Assembly: GCA_008694505.1 (NCBI GenBank)
Contig: VZDJ01000346.1
Span: 10,341,244-10,405,243 of the forward strand
DNA length: 64,000 bases
Reading direction: 5' to 3'
Source: Cyanoderma ruficeps
Taxonomy: Eukaryota > Chordata > Aves > Passeriformes > Timaliidae
Part shown: piece by piece, positions 54,501-64,000 of the stretch
How the letters are laid out: every line of letters starts with the position of its first letter
Position numbering within the stretch: position 1 is the stretch's first letter
Position numbers and translations under genes: made by a program
The notes under the pieces: model-generated
Told to the model about the DNA's origin: nothing
The model's input: only the letters and a program-made list of their open reading frames with translations
Database searches by the model: none

Positions 54501-57500
54501 CTGTTCTGGAAGAGAATTGTCTGGTATTTTTGATGTTCGTCTTCACTCTGAGCCCTTTGTGTGAAGGACAAGTGGATAAAAAGAATGTCACAAGTAACAT
54601 TTTCGTGTACAAGGGTCCCTAATGTTTTCAGATGTGAACAAAAAGTTCACTATATTGACTACTAGATGGCATTGGCTCCTTTTCTTATGAAAGAGTAAGA
54701 ATAATTGACACTGGGAGGTAAGAGGCATATACAGCTACTCCTGCACTGCAGAAATACTGCATACCAAAAGGACAACTTAGCTTTTGTTTAAGTGTTCAGA
54801 ACGTAAATGACATTCTGCTGTTTTCTGTAGTATTTGCGTCAGTGAAAACCGGCCGTGGATGGGCCTAAAAAATGGCACAAAACAGCCTTTGTTGTTTTCC
54901 TTTGTGAGTGCAGTGTTGTTGGTTGATGTGCCCCTTGGAGGCTGTGCCCCCATGTGGTTCTGCTCTTGTGGGATCGTTCCAGTGAAGCTTTTGTACCGTG
55001 TGTAAGGCTGTGTATTTCTGTCACAGCACTTAGGCTGTTGGCTCCCAAGGGAACCAAATCAATAACTATCTATGACACAGGTCAAATGACATGTGGTTAA
55101 TTATTTGATTTTTTCCCCCCCTGTTTTTTGAGTTATTCTTGGGTGTATTTTTTTGGTTGGGTTTTTTTTTTTCTACCATCAGAAGTGAAAATTTATCCCA
55201 TAATTTATCATCCTATCTTAGAAAAAACACCTCACAACATCAAAAGTCATCTTAAGAAAGCAAAACTATTTAAAAATACAGGAAGAACTTAAAAGGGACA
55301 TAACGTCTTATGTAGAAAAATTGCACTCACTTCACAGAACAGAGATGAACTTGTGAAGAATTACATTATAATGAGAAGAGAATGTTTCACATCCCCATAT
55401 CTTATGTGGGAATGTGTTCAAGTGTGGTGTTGTTGAAGCTGTGAATTTAGAAGCTGTCTGAAGTGGCTGTAGTTGTTAAAATTCATTTCAGAAGTACTAT
55501 GAAGTTTTATATTTCAGATGCTTAGAGAGCAATTGTAGCTAATAGGACTCAGGAGTCCTCATGGCTTATCAAGCTCTTGGATATGTCTTGGGAATGTTGC
55601 TTGGATTCAGGCAACTGCACGAATCCCTGTTTGATCCAGCCTGGTAGTTCCTGTGATTCTTAACAATGCAACTGTTAATGGCTATTTAGCAGGTTCCACT
55701 GATTTTTTTTAGTATCTGCTTCTTTTTTAGAGTATTGGTGTTCTTATCTTCACAGACATATGCTTGCTTATTTTATAAATGTCCAGTTCTTCCACAGTCT
55801 GTGGCTATTTTTTGGATGTTTTGAATATTCAAAGCTGAACATTCAGTAATTCTGTCAGAAGTGTCAAAATATGTCTTAAATGCTTAGTTGCTTGGTCTGC
55901 TATTTTTCTTTGCTGAGAAGATTTGATTGAATGACTCATCCAAAGGTCACTGTATTTCTGATATAATGCTAAAATCTTGCAATACATTGTATTTTAGGAT
56001 GGATATTTTTGTGCTGGGGGTGGGTAGAAATCAACATCCTGAAAGAGAAAGAAAAATAGTAATCAAACTTTTTTTTTCTTCAGTGAGTACTTAGTTGTTA
56101 TTTTGCCTTGCTGAGTTGGAAGGAAGTTACAGTGAATATATAGTACTCATGTTGTGGCTGGTGAACATTTATCCAGTTGGAAAGTTGTACTTTCTGAACT
56201 GTAGCTACCCAAGCAGTCATCAGTTCTGACATGCATGTTTCTTTTGGGTTTTAATGTATTTGGCACTGCACTCATTATTCAAAATCAGTGGAACATGAAA
56301 GAAAGAAGAAAAGTCTCTGGAGGAGCCAGAGGCATCTTGTGTCTCTACTCCACTGACAATTAAGTCTGCACAGGTTTTACATAGGGGTAACAAAACTCAA
56401 ATTATCTGTGTTGGAGCTACTGCAGAGGTTGCTTCAAAGTAATTTTCTACATTTAGCTTTTAATAAATTTTCATTAATTGATAAATATGTATTACTAAAT
56501 AGGACATAACACATGCTATTTTTAAAGCAGTGAACATCTATCTCTGGATGCCCAGAAGCAAAAGACTCAGTAAAGACTTGAGAAACTCTAGACTGTTCAA
56601 ATACGTGAAATATGGCTTGTTAAGTATGTTCGATGCTTTTTTACCTGTGCTTTTGAAGAAGTTTGGGCGTTATGAAAAGGTAAATGGTTTTGACTTTTGG
56701 GGAGGAAAACAGAGTCTGGTCTGAGTGGAGAGGCTGAAAAAGCAGCAGTAATAAGAGTAAATTTCAGTTAATAGTGTACAATTAATATAATTGATAGAAT
56801 GAGATAGACTAGGCTTTTCTGAATTGTTCTGAAAGCAATGAACCATCAGTAAAACTTGTAAAAGCTGTATCACTCTTCAGTCTACTGCCACGTTAAAAAA
56901 GAAACTATACCTGCACTTCTTAGAGTGTGACTTCTTAGTAGCATTACTTCTGTGAGTAACAGCTGCAAATTTTTGTCTCTGTTACTTTTATGAATTAGAA
57001 CAGAGCCCTGAGTTAGGATGCTTAGAATTTTAGTGAAAATACTGATGAGTGAGTGAACAGTAGTGGAGCACAGGTTTACTGCTTTCTTAAAAAATGCAGA
57101 AATACCAGCTTTTGACTATGGGTTAATAGAGATAGGAGAAAGTGCCGTTAGAAATCTTGGTTTTGATCTAGCAAAGTGCATTAGCAGGAGGACATCAAAA
57201 CTGTCTTAAGCAATTGTTTATCCTTTCAGTCTGTTTCTAGTATGTGGTTCCATTTTCTGAGATAATGCTGATAACAAGCAGTACCAGATACTGTGGGTCA
57301 TGGCATTCTTTTCTTAGTGATTTTCAGCTTGTGATTCAGTGCACCTTTAACTTCAGCCCTGTAGCTATGGTTTTATGCTCTTAACATCTACATTGCCTTA
57401 CATTAACTTTATGGTTTTTTTGCTTTTGTCATCCGTTTAGATGTAAAGAGATCAAAATTTTTGGTCCAGGAAAGAATGAATAATGAACTGAATAGCAATA

Positions 57501-60500
57501 AATTTAGAAAGGTGTTTTCAGCAGAGCAATTGAAAAATAAAGACAAGCTATGATGTAGAAAACTGCTGGGATATATCTGGATTCTAAAAATACGTTGCAT
57601 CTGTGCTCTTGCCTGCCCTAACCTAGAAGGCAACCTGAAGAGGACAGATAAACATTCATTTCATATTCTCATTCAGAGTTACAGAAGTCTTAATAGTGTA
57701 GAGTTTTAAATACAGCCCTCTTGAAGAGGAGAATCTTTTTTAAGGGTGGTTTTAGCTTCTAATCAGGGCTCTGCAAAAATGCTTACTTTCCTTCTGCTTA
57801 GATGGAAAAATAAGCAGTCTGTGTCATCAGGGGGGAGGAGAAGAGGCATTAGCAGTTTACTTGAGGATGCATTTTCCTATTGCTGACAACTTGGCTGCAT
57901 TTAAAGAGTTTTTTGTCCCCTTTTTTCACTCTAAGTATTTGCTCTGAAGTCCTCCTGTGGTAGTGACACAAATCACCTATGTTTCTGCCACATAATCTTC
58001 GTTTTCCTCGTGTAGGAAGGAAATTGCAGTTGCACATTCATTATTTGAACATACCAAAAAACAGTCATATGTCACCTATAAACATGTCTTCCCCTCATGA
58101 TATCACATAACTCCTAATTTATTACATATATTAAATTTGAGAGTATTCTAGTCCCTATCAATGAATCTCTAATCCTGCAAATCATGCTGTGTGTCTTCTC
58201 CAGCCCAAAACAGAATGGAAGTAACACTGTTCTCTTGAGCTGCTCACACTGACCTTTGTAAAGGAATTTGCAAGAGAGAGTTGGAATTCAGTGTGTTATT
58301 GCAGTGTGCTTTCTTAGCTATCTGCTGTCTCTCATAAAGGAAACTTGTCATTACTGCAAGAGTTTCTTCTACCATCGTGTTGATGAGGGTGCACTTAGCA
58401 CAGCCAGGTGTATTGGCCGCTGGTAGCTGGGTGGAAAGTCACCAGCTGTGTGCCTTTGTCTATACCACATTACCTATAAAAATGGAGTCAGGCTCCACCA
58501 CCTCTTCATCTATATTAATTTTTTAAATAAGATGTCCTGGATGTATCTTTAATTTACAGATTCACCTCTTGTCTGTAGAATCGTCAAGATTATACTAAAT
58601 CAGCAGCAATTTGCTCTTCTAAAATTCAAGGAAAATCATTCCATTTAATTAAAATAAAGCTCTTTAATTTGGATTATGTTGACAGTTTTCTGCAAAGTGG
58701 GAACACCTGGGATTTACTGAGAGTGAACCAGCTATTCACAGGCTGGCTCACAAGAAGGAATTTTAGTAAAAGGGGGAGGGTAGCTTTAGTGGGCTAAGAC
58801 TGTAAAATTTACTTAATTTCTATTTCAGAGGCCACAATGAATGTAAGTAAAGCAGAAAGATTTAGATTTTTATGAACAAGAGGATATGGAGAAACAGGTT
58901 AAGAGCATCATGTGTCTGATGTCTGAATAAGAATTTTTTGAGCCATGAGCAACTCTGTATCTGGTACCTGGTTTCTTTATTGTCCCAAATCAAAGGCTCC
59001 CTTGTGGTAATTTTTATCAATACTTGTTTTCAGATAATTTATTGTATTCTGGACCAAAATCATCTGAGTGTGATATTTATTTATTAAGAAATCATGAAAA
59101 ATTCTACCAGAAATCACACACAAAAGTGATCTCCAGAGTGTAGAATAAATAGCCAATTGCTGATTTCAAGGGGGGGAAAACATTACCGCTTTTTTTTTGT
59201 TAGCATCAGTTTCAGTTTTGAAAGTGAGAAGTTAGTGACACTGAATCATTTACAAAGATGAATAAATACAAGTTGCCTGAACTATTGTTTTACTTTTAAT
59301 ATTTTAGGTGGAGATAGTAGTGTGTCCTAAATGTGGGATGGCAAAAGACTGGTGCCATGATTTAATTGAAGATATGAAGGGTTTTTAAGATGTCTGAAAT
59401 ATTGGAGTTACAGAGTTTGGGCAGGAGGGTAGGAAAAAGAGGATGGGATTATCATTATCCCATATTTAATGTTAACGGATTTTATGTTTATATGAAAACT
59501 CACTAGACTGAAATGCAGCTGAAATTCCCGAAGATACAAGCCAATTCAAAATACATAGAGATTGCTATTCCTCATGAAGAAATGCATGCTTTAAACAAAA
59601 CCACAGGAAACACTTTTTTTTTTTTTCCTTTTGATAAATAAACATTAGGACCAAAGAAAAAGAGCCTAATTGAAAATAAAAAAATCTTCTGTAGATTGGC
59701 TGTCAGAAGAAGGTGTTTCTTACTTTCAGTGTTGTTAATGCTGGCTCAGACAGAATTTTAATCATGAGTTAAAAACTAGTCTTTTGTAGCAGTACCAGCT
59801 CACCTGTATTCCATGTGTTTGTGATATTAAGACTTCTTTAGCTACTTGATGAAAGTTGGAGCTCCCTGTGTGCCATACAGTCAAGCTAATACTTCAGATC
59901 TGATCCGTGTGTTATGCTTCCCAAGGGATCAGGGTGCTGGGTAAGATTTAGCCCAGCTGAAGAGCTGTCTGTACAGCTGTCCATGAAGACAGTTCCTCTA
60001 TAGCATTTATAATTACACTGGCTAGTGATTAAAATGCCTGAAAATTTTTATTTTACAGGGAAAGTTTATCATCATCAGAGGTTAGGAAAGACTAATCAAA
60101 GAGTGTTTACTGTCAGCTATTTATGTTCTCATTTGTCACTCTACAGCACATTAGAATCTAATTCTCGGGAATTAAATTTGGTTACTTCACTCAGCTTTAA
60201 AATGATAATGTTTGGTGTTTGAGCACTGGGATATTGTTGGAAATTTAGGTATTTTAATATTTACCTACCCCTATTCTGAAGAAATTTGCTAGAAGGAAGC
60301 CATTTGAATGAAAAGTGAAAATTTTGTTTTGTAGAGGAGATTGACAGTTAAATCCCTGTTCTTTTATAACGTGCTTGTCTGTGTTATTTTCCCTGTAGCT
60401 TGCACCCCGGGAGAAGGCAGCCATGAATTACAATCAGAAGCTGAAGGAGAAGTTCCAGTTTCACCCCCAGATCCGGCGCATAGCTCAGCACCGACACCTG

Positions 60501-61450
60501 CCCAAGAGTATTTACTGCCAGATCAAGGAGCAGCGGATCATGAGAGAGGCCCGGCGACGCAAGTACGTGTTCCTCTTCTGCTCTTCTGCTTTACTGCCTC
60601 CCAGTGAAATGCATCGCTGCAGTGCTGCTGTGGCAGCTGTGTATGGCAGTGATAGAGCTCCTTTGAAAATCTGAATGAGTGATCATGAACCACTGGATTG
60701 ATTATAAGGAGAATGCAGATGAGTGCCAGTGTCAGCGAGGACTGGCTGCTTTCCAGAAGTACTGTGAAAACATGGCAGCAAATACCATGCTGGAAAGAGC
60801 CACAGTGCTTAGTTAGGCATGATGTGATTCCCCATTGCAGTGGAAATAGGATGGGCTGTTTTGGGGTGTGTGGAAGGTTTTTGGGGTTTCGTTTGGGTTT
60901 TTGTGGGTTTGTGGTTTTGGTGTTTTTTGATCATGCCAGATTGCAGGATGAATGTTTTATGCCACCTGGATCATTGCCACATTGGAATTTCTAGGAGTAG
61001 GAGGTGGCATAGTTTGCTGTAGCCATTGAATTGACAGTAAAGTGGTGGGTCTTAGTCATCTTAATTAGCTAAAAAGCTCCACAAACGTGAACAGCTGATC
61101 CTGTTGACTTGAAAACCAAGCTGAGCTCCCAAGGAAAGACTCATTTGAAGCCTTTCTAAATTAGCCAGCTTTAAAGTTACTTTCAAAAGGGATGGTCCTT
61201 CTTCCCAAAGGAGGATGTGGCTTTTGGTTATTAGAAACAGAGCAATTCCTAACTTTTTTGGTTTTCTTTTAAGATAACTCCATTAGTGGCTTGAAGAGGA
61301 AGACAGTATTTCTTAAACTTTTGTGCTGACTACTGAGTTTCATTTTTCTGTTTTGTTTCTAGGGAACTGAATCGTCGTAAGCACAGCAAGCCAGGGTCTG
61401 TGCCACTTGTGCCAGAGAGGAAGAAGCATATTGTGGCAGTAGTGAAATAA
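36465..61450 (+). CDS. DCAF13: DDB1- and CUL4-associated factor 13 (SOF1 homolog)
   Basis: Nucleolar WD40 protein, the vertebrate homolog of yeast Sof1. It serves U3-dependent 18S rRNA processing in the small-subunit processome and is also reported as a substrate receptor for CUL4-DDB1 ligase. Coding exons: 36465-36534, 37529-37728, 39819-39926, 41655-41744, 42616-42771, 43467-43544, 47411-47493, 49416-49580, 52636-52771, 60399-60562 and 61363-61450; 1338 nt, 445 aa, the same length as human. All junctions are GT/AG and in phase. WD repeats run from about residue 60 to 355 (for example [42 protein letters not shown]). The basic Sof1-like C-terminal domain follows (residues about 356-445, with [14 protein letters not shown] and REARRRKEL). 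The ATG has G at -3. There are no disruptions. Confidence 0.97.
36535..37528 (+). other. DCAF13 intron 1
   Basis: CpG-island sequence up to about 36910, then ordinary DNA, then an inverted CR1 (37098-37500) that runs almost to the acceptor. Confidence 0.85.
37098..37500 (-). mobile_element. Inverted CR1 LINE fragment
   Basis: Reverse-complement CR1 text: CAGAATAATAGAGTTTTGTA, GTTGGAACGG and AGTCCAACTCCCCACAGCCT, then after an internal loss CTTTCTCTTCTCCAGGCTGA, ACAACCC and TCATAGGAGAGG. It stops 28 bp before DCAF13 exon 2. Confidence 0.88.
37529..37728 (+). CDS. DCAF13: DCAF13 exon 2
   Basis: Residues 24-90: [34 protein letters not shown] and [10 protein letters not shown]. It enters the first WD repeat and ends at SGACDGE. 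The acceptor is TGTTGCAG and the donor GTAAGC. Confidence 0.96.
37729..39818 (+). other. DCAF13 intron 2
   Basis: Nearly half of it is the solo LTR at 37919-38825. The remainder is AT-rich with no recognised element. Confidence 0.8.
37919..38825 (-). mobile_element. Solo LTR, long ERVL-like songbird family
   Basis: About 907 bp with 8-bp inverted termini TGGTAGTG and CACTACCA. The left part GAAAGGTTCATGGGTTGAGA with TAAGGACAGGG matches a songbird LTR family I recognise, in reverse orientation. Minus-strand AATAAA lies near 38022. I see no clean target duplication (ACAAA before, AAACC after), so it may be mutated or the bounds may be a few bases off. A 247-codon open frame inside is not a known protein. 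Confidence 0.75.
39819..39926 (+). CDS. DCAF13: DCAF13 exon 3
   Basis: Residues 91-126: [20 protein letters not shown], then [16 protein letters not shown]. It ends WD repeat 1 and starts repeat 2. Exactly 36 codons. Confidence 0.96.
39927..41654 (+). other. DCAF13 intron 3
   Basis: No element recognised. A somewhat GC-rich patch at 41040-41400 has a 102-codon frame without family resemblance. Confidence 0.7.
41655..41744 (+). CDS. DCAF13: DCAF13 exon 4
   Basis: Residues 127-156: [12 protein letters not shown], then the acidic loop GEEEEPIHT. Exactly 30 codons, with donor GTAGTA. Confidence 0.95.
41745..42615 (+). other. DCAF13 intron 4
   Basis: AT-rich, with no recognised element. The acceptor has a T/C tract ending CCCCCCTTAAAG. 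Confidence 0.75.
42616..42771 (+). CDS. DCAF13: DCAF13 exon 5
   Basis: Residues 157-208: [30 protein letters not shown] and [13 protein letters not shown]. Exactly 52 codons, with donor GTAATG. Confidence 0.96.
42772..43466 (+). other. DCAF13 intron 5
   Basis: No recognised element. Confidence 0.75.
43467..43544 (+). CDS. DCAF13: DCAF13 exon 6
   Basis: Residues 209-234: [19 protein letters not shown], then KSTPLKK. Exactly 26 codons. It encodes the outer strands of a WD repeat. Confidence 0.95.
43545..47410 (+). other. DCAF13 intron 6
   Basis: 3.9 kb of AT-rich DNA. I recognise no repeat, RNA gene or exon. Confidence 0.7.
47411..47493 (+). CDS. DCAF13: DCAF13 exon 7
   Basis: Residues 235-261 plus two bases: [18 protein letters not shown], then IFTAANEDY. 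The donor GTAAGT splits an Asn codon. Confidence 0.94.
47494..49415 (+). other. DCAF13 intron 7
   Basis: No recognised element apart from a short imperfect repeat of CCAAGCTTTCC near 48880-48925. Confidence 0.7.
49416..49580 (+). CDS. DCAF13: DCAF13 exon 8
   Basis: Residues 262-316: [39 protein letters not shown] and [13 protein letters not shown], a clear WD repeat. The donor GTGAGT splits an Arg codon. Confidence 0.96.
49581..52635 (+). other. DCAF13 intron 8
   Basis: 3.1 kb, AT-rich, with no recognised element. Confidence 0.7.
52636..52771 (+). CDS. DCAF13: DCAF13 exon 9
   Basis: Residues 317-362: [19 protein letters not shown], then [20 protein letters not shown], the last WD repeat. 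The donor is GTAAGA. Confidence 0.96.
52772..60398 (+). other. DCAF13 intron 9
   Basis: The largest intron in the window (7.6 kb). It is AT-rich with T/G-rich low-complexity tracts (about 54125-54190 and 55110-55175). No gene or repeat family is recognised. Confidence 0.7.
60399..60562 (+). CDS. DCAF13: DCAF13 exon 10
   Basis: Residues 363-416: [39 protein letters not shown] and REARRR, the Sof1-like basic domain. It is more GC-rich than its neighbours. The donor GTACGT splits a Lys codon. Confidence 0.96.
60563..61362 (+). other. DCAF13 intron 10
   Basis: No recognised element. A T/G-rich tract lies at about 60855-60930. Confidence 0.75.
61363..61450 (+). CDS. DCAF13: DCAF13 exon 11 (terminal)
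   Basis: Residues 417-445: [18 protein letters not shown], then a basic end KKHIVAVVK and TAA at 61448-61450. The conserved tail matches the family. Confidence 0.96.
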
Positions 61451-61907
61451 TTGTTTTCACATGTTGGAAATTTCACATGTACAAAATGTCACAATGAAAG
61501 AAAAATGTCACTATTAAAAGAATATACTGTACAAAATTTGGGACTTTGGTAAGACAGCATATGATTCCAGAAACATGACTTTTCTTCCTAGTTTGTGCAT
61601 CCTCTGACTTCTCAAGTCATCATCTGCTTTGAGTAGTTACGAGAATTTCCCCTGTAATCTTTCCTTGCCATTTGTCTGATGTTCCTAGCCTAACACTGCT
61701 TATTGCAGTGGAGTTTGACCCTTTTGATACAAGGATATAACTTGGTGAAGAATATCTGTAATTCCAATTCTATTCCTTGGTACTGTTACTACAAAAAAAG
61801 GATGAAATATGTTAATATTTGTCAAAGCAAAAAAACCTGCTCCATACATAATTACAAAAGTTTTTGTCCTTACAGTCTTTTTAAAAAAATTTTATTTAAA
61901 GGAATTT

Positions 61908-61931
61908 AATAAAGTGACCTTAAGCAATAAA
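61908..61931 (+). promoter_or_regulatory. DCAF13 poly(A) signals
   Basis: Two AATAAA hexamers (61908-61913 and 61926-61931) lie about 460-480 bp after the stop codon, giving a 3' UTR of about 0.5 kb. Confidence 0.65.
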
Positions 61932-61959
61932 CTAAATTCTGATTATTCCAACTGATTAT

Positions 61960-64000
61960 TCCAAATGTCTGCATTGTGCTTCTTACAGTACAATACATTA
62001 TTTTTCTTCTATATAGAAAGAAATTCAATAGGATTTTCAGACATCTGTAAACATATTTATAGTTTTGCTCTGTCTTCTTAACTATTGTTTATATAACTTG
62101 ACCAAACTTCAGACTGTTAAGTTGCTAATATTGATAATTACTTAGTTGAATTTTTTTTTCTTCAAAACTTGCAAAATCTGGATGAAAAATGACATAAATT
62201 TTATAAACCATAGAAACTCCTTTGGATGAGATTTAGTATAAGCTTTTCCATTTCATGTTTATAGAAAAAAAATGGAAGTTTCACACTTCGCAAGGTATCT
62301 GTAGCCCTAAGTTCCTTTACAGTTTGTCTGGGAAACACCCTGCTTCTCTTCCCGTGAGATAAACAGCCTTTTATTGAAGATACCAAGGTGATCAGAAAAC
62401 TATGCTGGAATTAAACTAGGCTATCTAGACTGAACAGAGATACGAGATGTGTAATAACTGTGATGTTGCTTAACATGAGCTCTAAAAAATTATCTTTTTA
62501 AGTGTTAACACTACAGTCTCTAATGACACTCACTTTGCCCTGAGCTTATGCACAAAAAAAAAAAATTACAAACTCAATTAGAGTAAACTTAATACCTTTT
62601 TTTTTTTTTTTTGAGCACTTCCCTTCATATAATATCGTGTTTAATGTATCTGGTGACACTAATCCATTTGCATTTCTGGTTCTTACTCTTTAACTTGTCT
62701 CTTGCAGTACTGTTTGGGCAGGATTCCTGAATCATCATGGCAAAATTATGGCTCTTTGGTGATAAGAGGCCGTAATGTATCTTTGACTCTCTGGCTCACT
62801 TACCTTTATGGGGTGATGCAGGAAGAGAAGCAGATCTGAAGAGCTATAAGTAGGATGATGAGAAGTGGAACAGATCAGGAAATAGGCTGATGCTGGCTCT
62901 GTGCCTGTTGTACTAATACGGTGCACTCTGTGCCAAATACAGTTTATTTTCTTCCTGAAATACTGGAAAAATTAAGGGAGAATATGCAGTCCAAAATATG
63001 GCTTGTGACACAGCTGTAGTCAAGTCTTGCATGATTTGCAAAACCAGACTAATCTCCTGAAATGTGATTAAAAATTTTCAGCCTTGTCAGTTTTGCGTGA
63101 GTTGAAGTTGTTGATTATTGATTTGTTGAGTCATGGTAACCTCTGGTGTGAACAAGCCCTGCTGCTTGGAATTTATTAGCTTTGGTGCAGAACTCTGTGT
63201 GTAACTTTGAGTTACATGCAGCGCTTTCAGTTCTGAGGTTGGTTAGGTTATGGTGAGGTCTTGGTGTGGAACAATCAGCATGAGCCATGTCCAAGGGATC
63301 TCCTCATGTTCTAAGACCTTTGTGAGCTGTTGCTTTCAGAGAGGATCCGAGTGGTGCTCATAGGATCAGGGCTGGCTAAAAATTGCTAGAATGATTGTAA
63401 CTATGCTGAAAAAAGGAATTTCAGTGTTAGGAGGGTACTCAGAGTCTGCATTCTGTTATGAATTCCTTTTCCAAAATCTTTGGATATAGTTTTACACAGA
63501 GATTGGTCTTGGCATCAGGTGGGGCACTCTCTTAGGAGAAAGTCTGTTTTCCAAAGTCAAGTCTTGCTGTGACTTCTAGAAACATGCTAGTTGTAAACTC
63601 AATGTAGGTCTGAGCTGGGGCTTTTTGGTTGGAAATCAGTCATTTGGAATTTCGCAGATGGTGGTTGCAGTCTGTCAGTTCAGAGGATCCCTGGCCATAG
63701 ATTTGTACACTGTTGGCCTAGCTGCTGTTGATTTATCCCTTTGGGAAACCCTTACAGTTTGTCTCTAATGCTTTTTTTGGTCATCCACCTAAAGTACATA
63801 ATGCCAAAATACTCAAATACATTTATTTAAATGTAGTAGTTGCCAGGTGGTAGCTGTGCTTGCAAGAAGTGCTCATGTAAGTCTGTTACAGGCCATTGCT
63901 GAAATGGTTTAGAAATTAAAATAAAGGAGCTGGAGCCCTTAATATTTTTTTATTTGGCAGGGAGTTTTATTATTTTTTCCCCTCAGTGATTTGAGAGGTG
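61960..64000. other. Intergenic DNA past DCAF13
   Basis: AT-rich with A and T runs (62554-62566 and 62599-62612). No gene or repeat is recognised. By synteny RIMS2 should follow, but none of its exons is visible here. Confidence 0.6.

Overview
The window is vertebrate nuclear DNA, almost certainly avian and probably from a songbird. Three things point that way: several CR1 LINE tails ending in the bird-type ATTCTATG/ATTCTGTG octamer, solo LTRs that look like known songbird ERVL and ERVK families (judged from memory), and compact introns. It is not microbial. There are no operons, CRISPR arrays or phage genes, and I found no new biological system.

Four genes lie in the order of the conserved FZD6-CTHRC1-SLC25A32-DCAF13 block (human 8q22). 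(1) 653-809, + strand: the last coding exon of FZD6; the rest of that gene is off the left edge. (2) 12380-18390, + strand: complete CTHRC1, 4 coding exons, 240 aa, a secreted protein with a short collagen helix, starting in a CpG island. (3) 21888-36356, - strand: complete SLC25A32, 7 coding exons, 321 aa, the inner-membrane mitochondrial folate/FAD carrier. (4) 36465-61450, + strand: complete DCAF13 (SOF1/WDSOF1), 11 coding exons, 445 aa, a WD40 protein of the small-subunit processome and a CUL4-DDB1 adaptor. I joined all exons by hand with canonical GT/AG junctions and matching phases. There are no frameshifts or internal stops, so all three complete genes look functional.

CTHRC1 and SLC25A32 converge, with about 3.5 kb between their stop codons. 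SLC25A32 and DCAF13 diverge from one CpG-island promoter with only 108 bp between their start codons. That gap holds a GC box and a CACGTG E-box, so a shared, possibly MYC/USF-responsive, promoter is likely.

The rest is intron and intergenic DNA with old repeats: five solo LTRs (172-475, 5886-6497, 30647-30948, 33794-34069 and 37919-38825), several CR1 fragments, a decayed CR1-like coding fragment and minor simple repeats. At 18706 a single N sits between two copies of the same roughly 28-30 bp poly(A)-containing sequence, which looks like an unresolved assembly join just past the CTHRC1 poly(A) signal.
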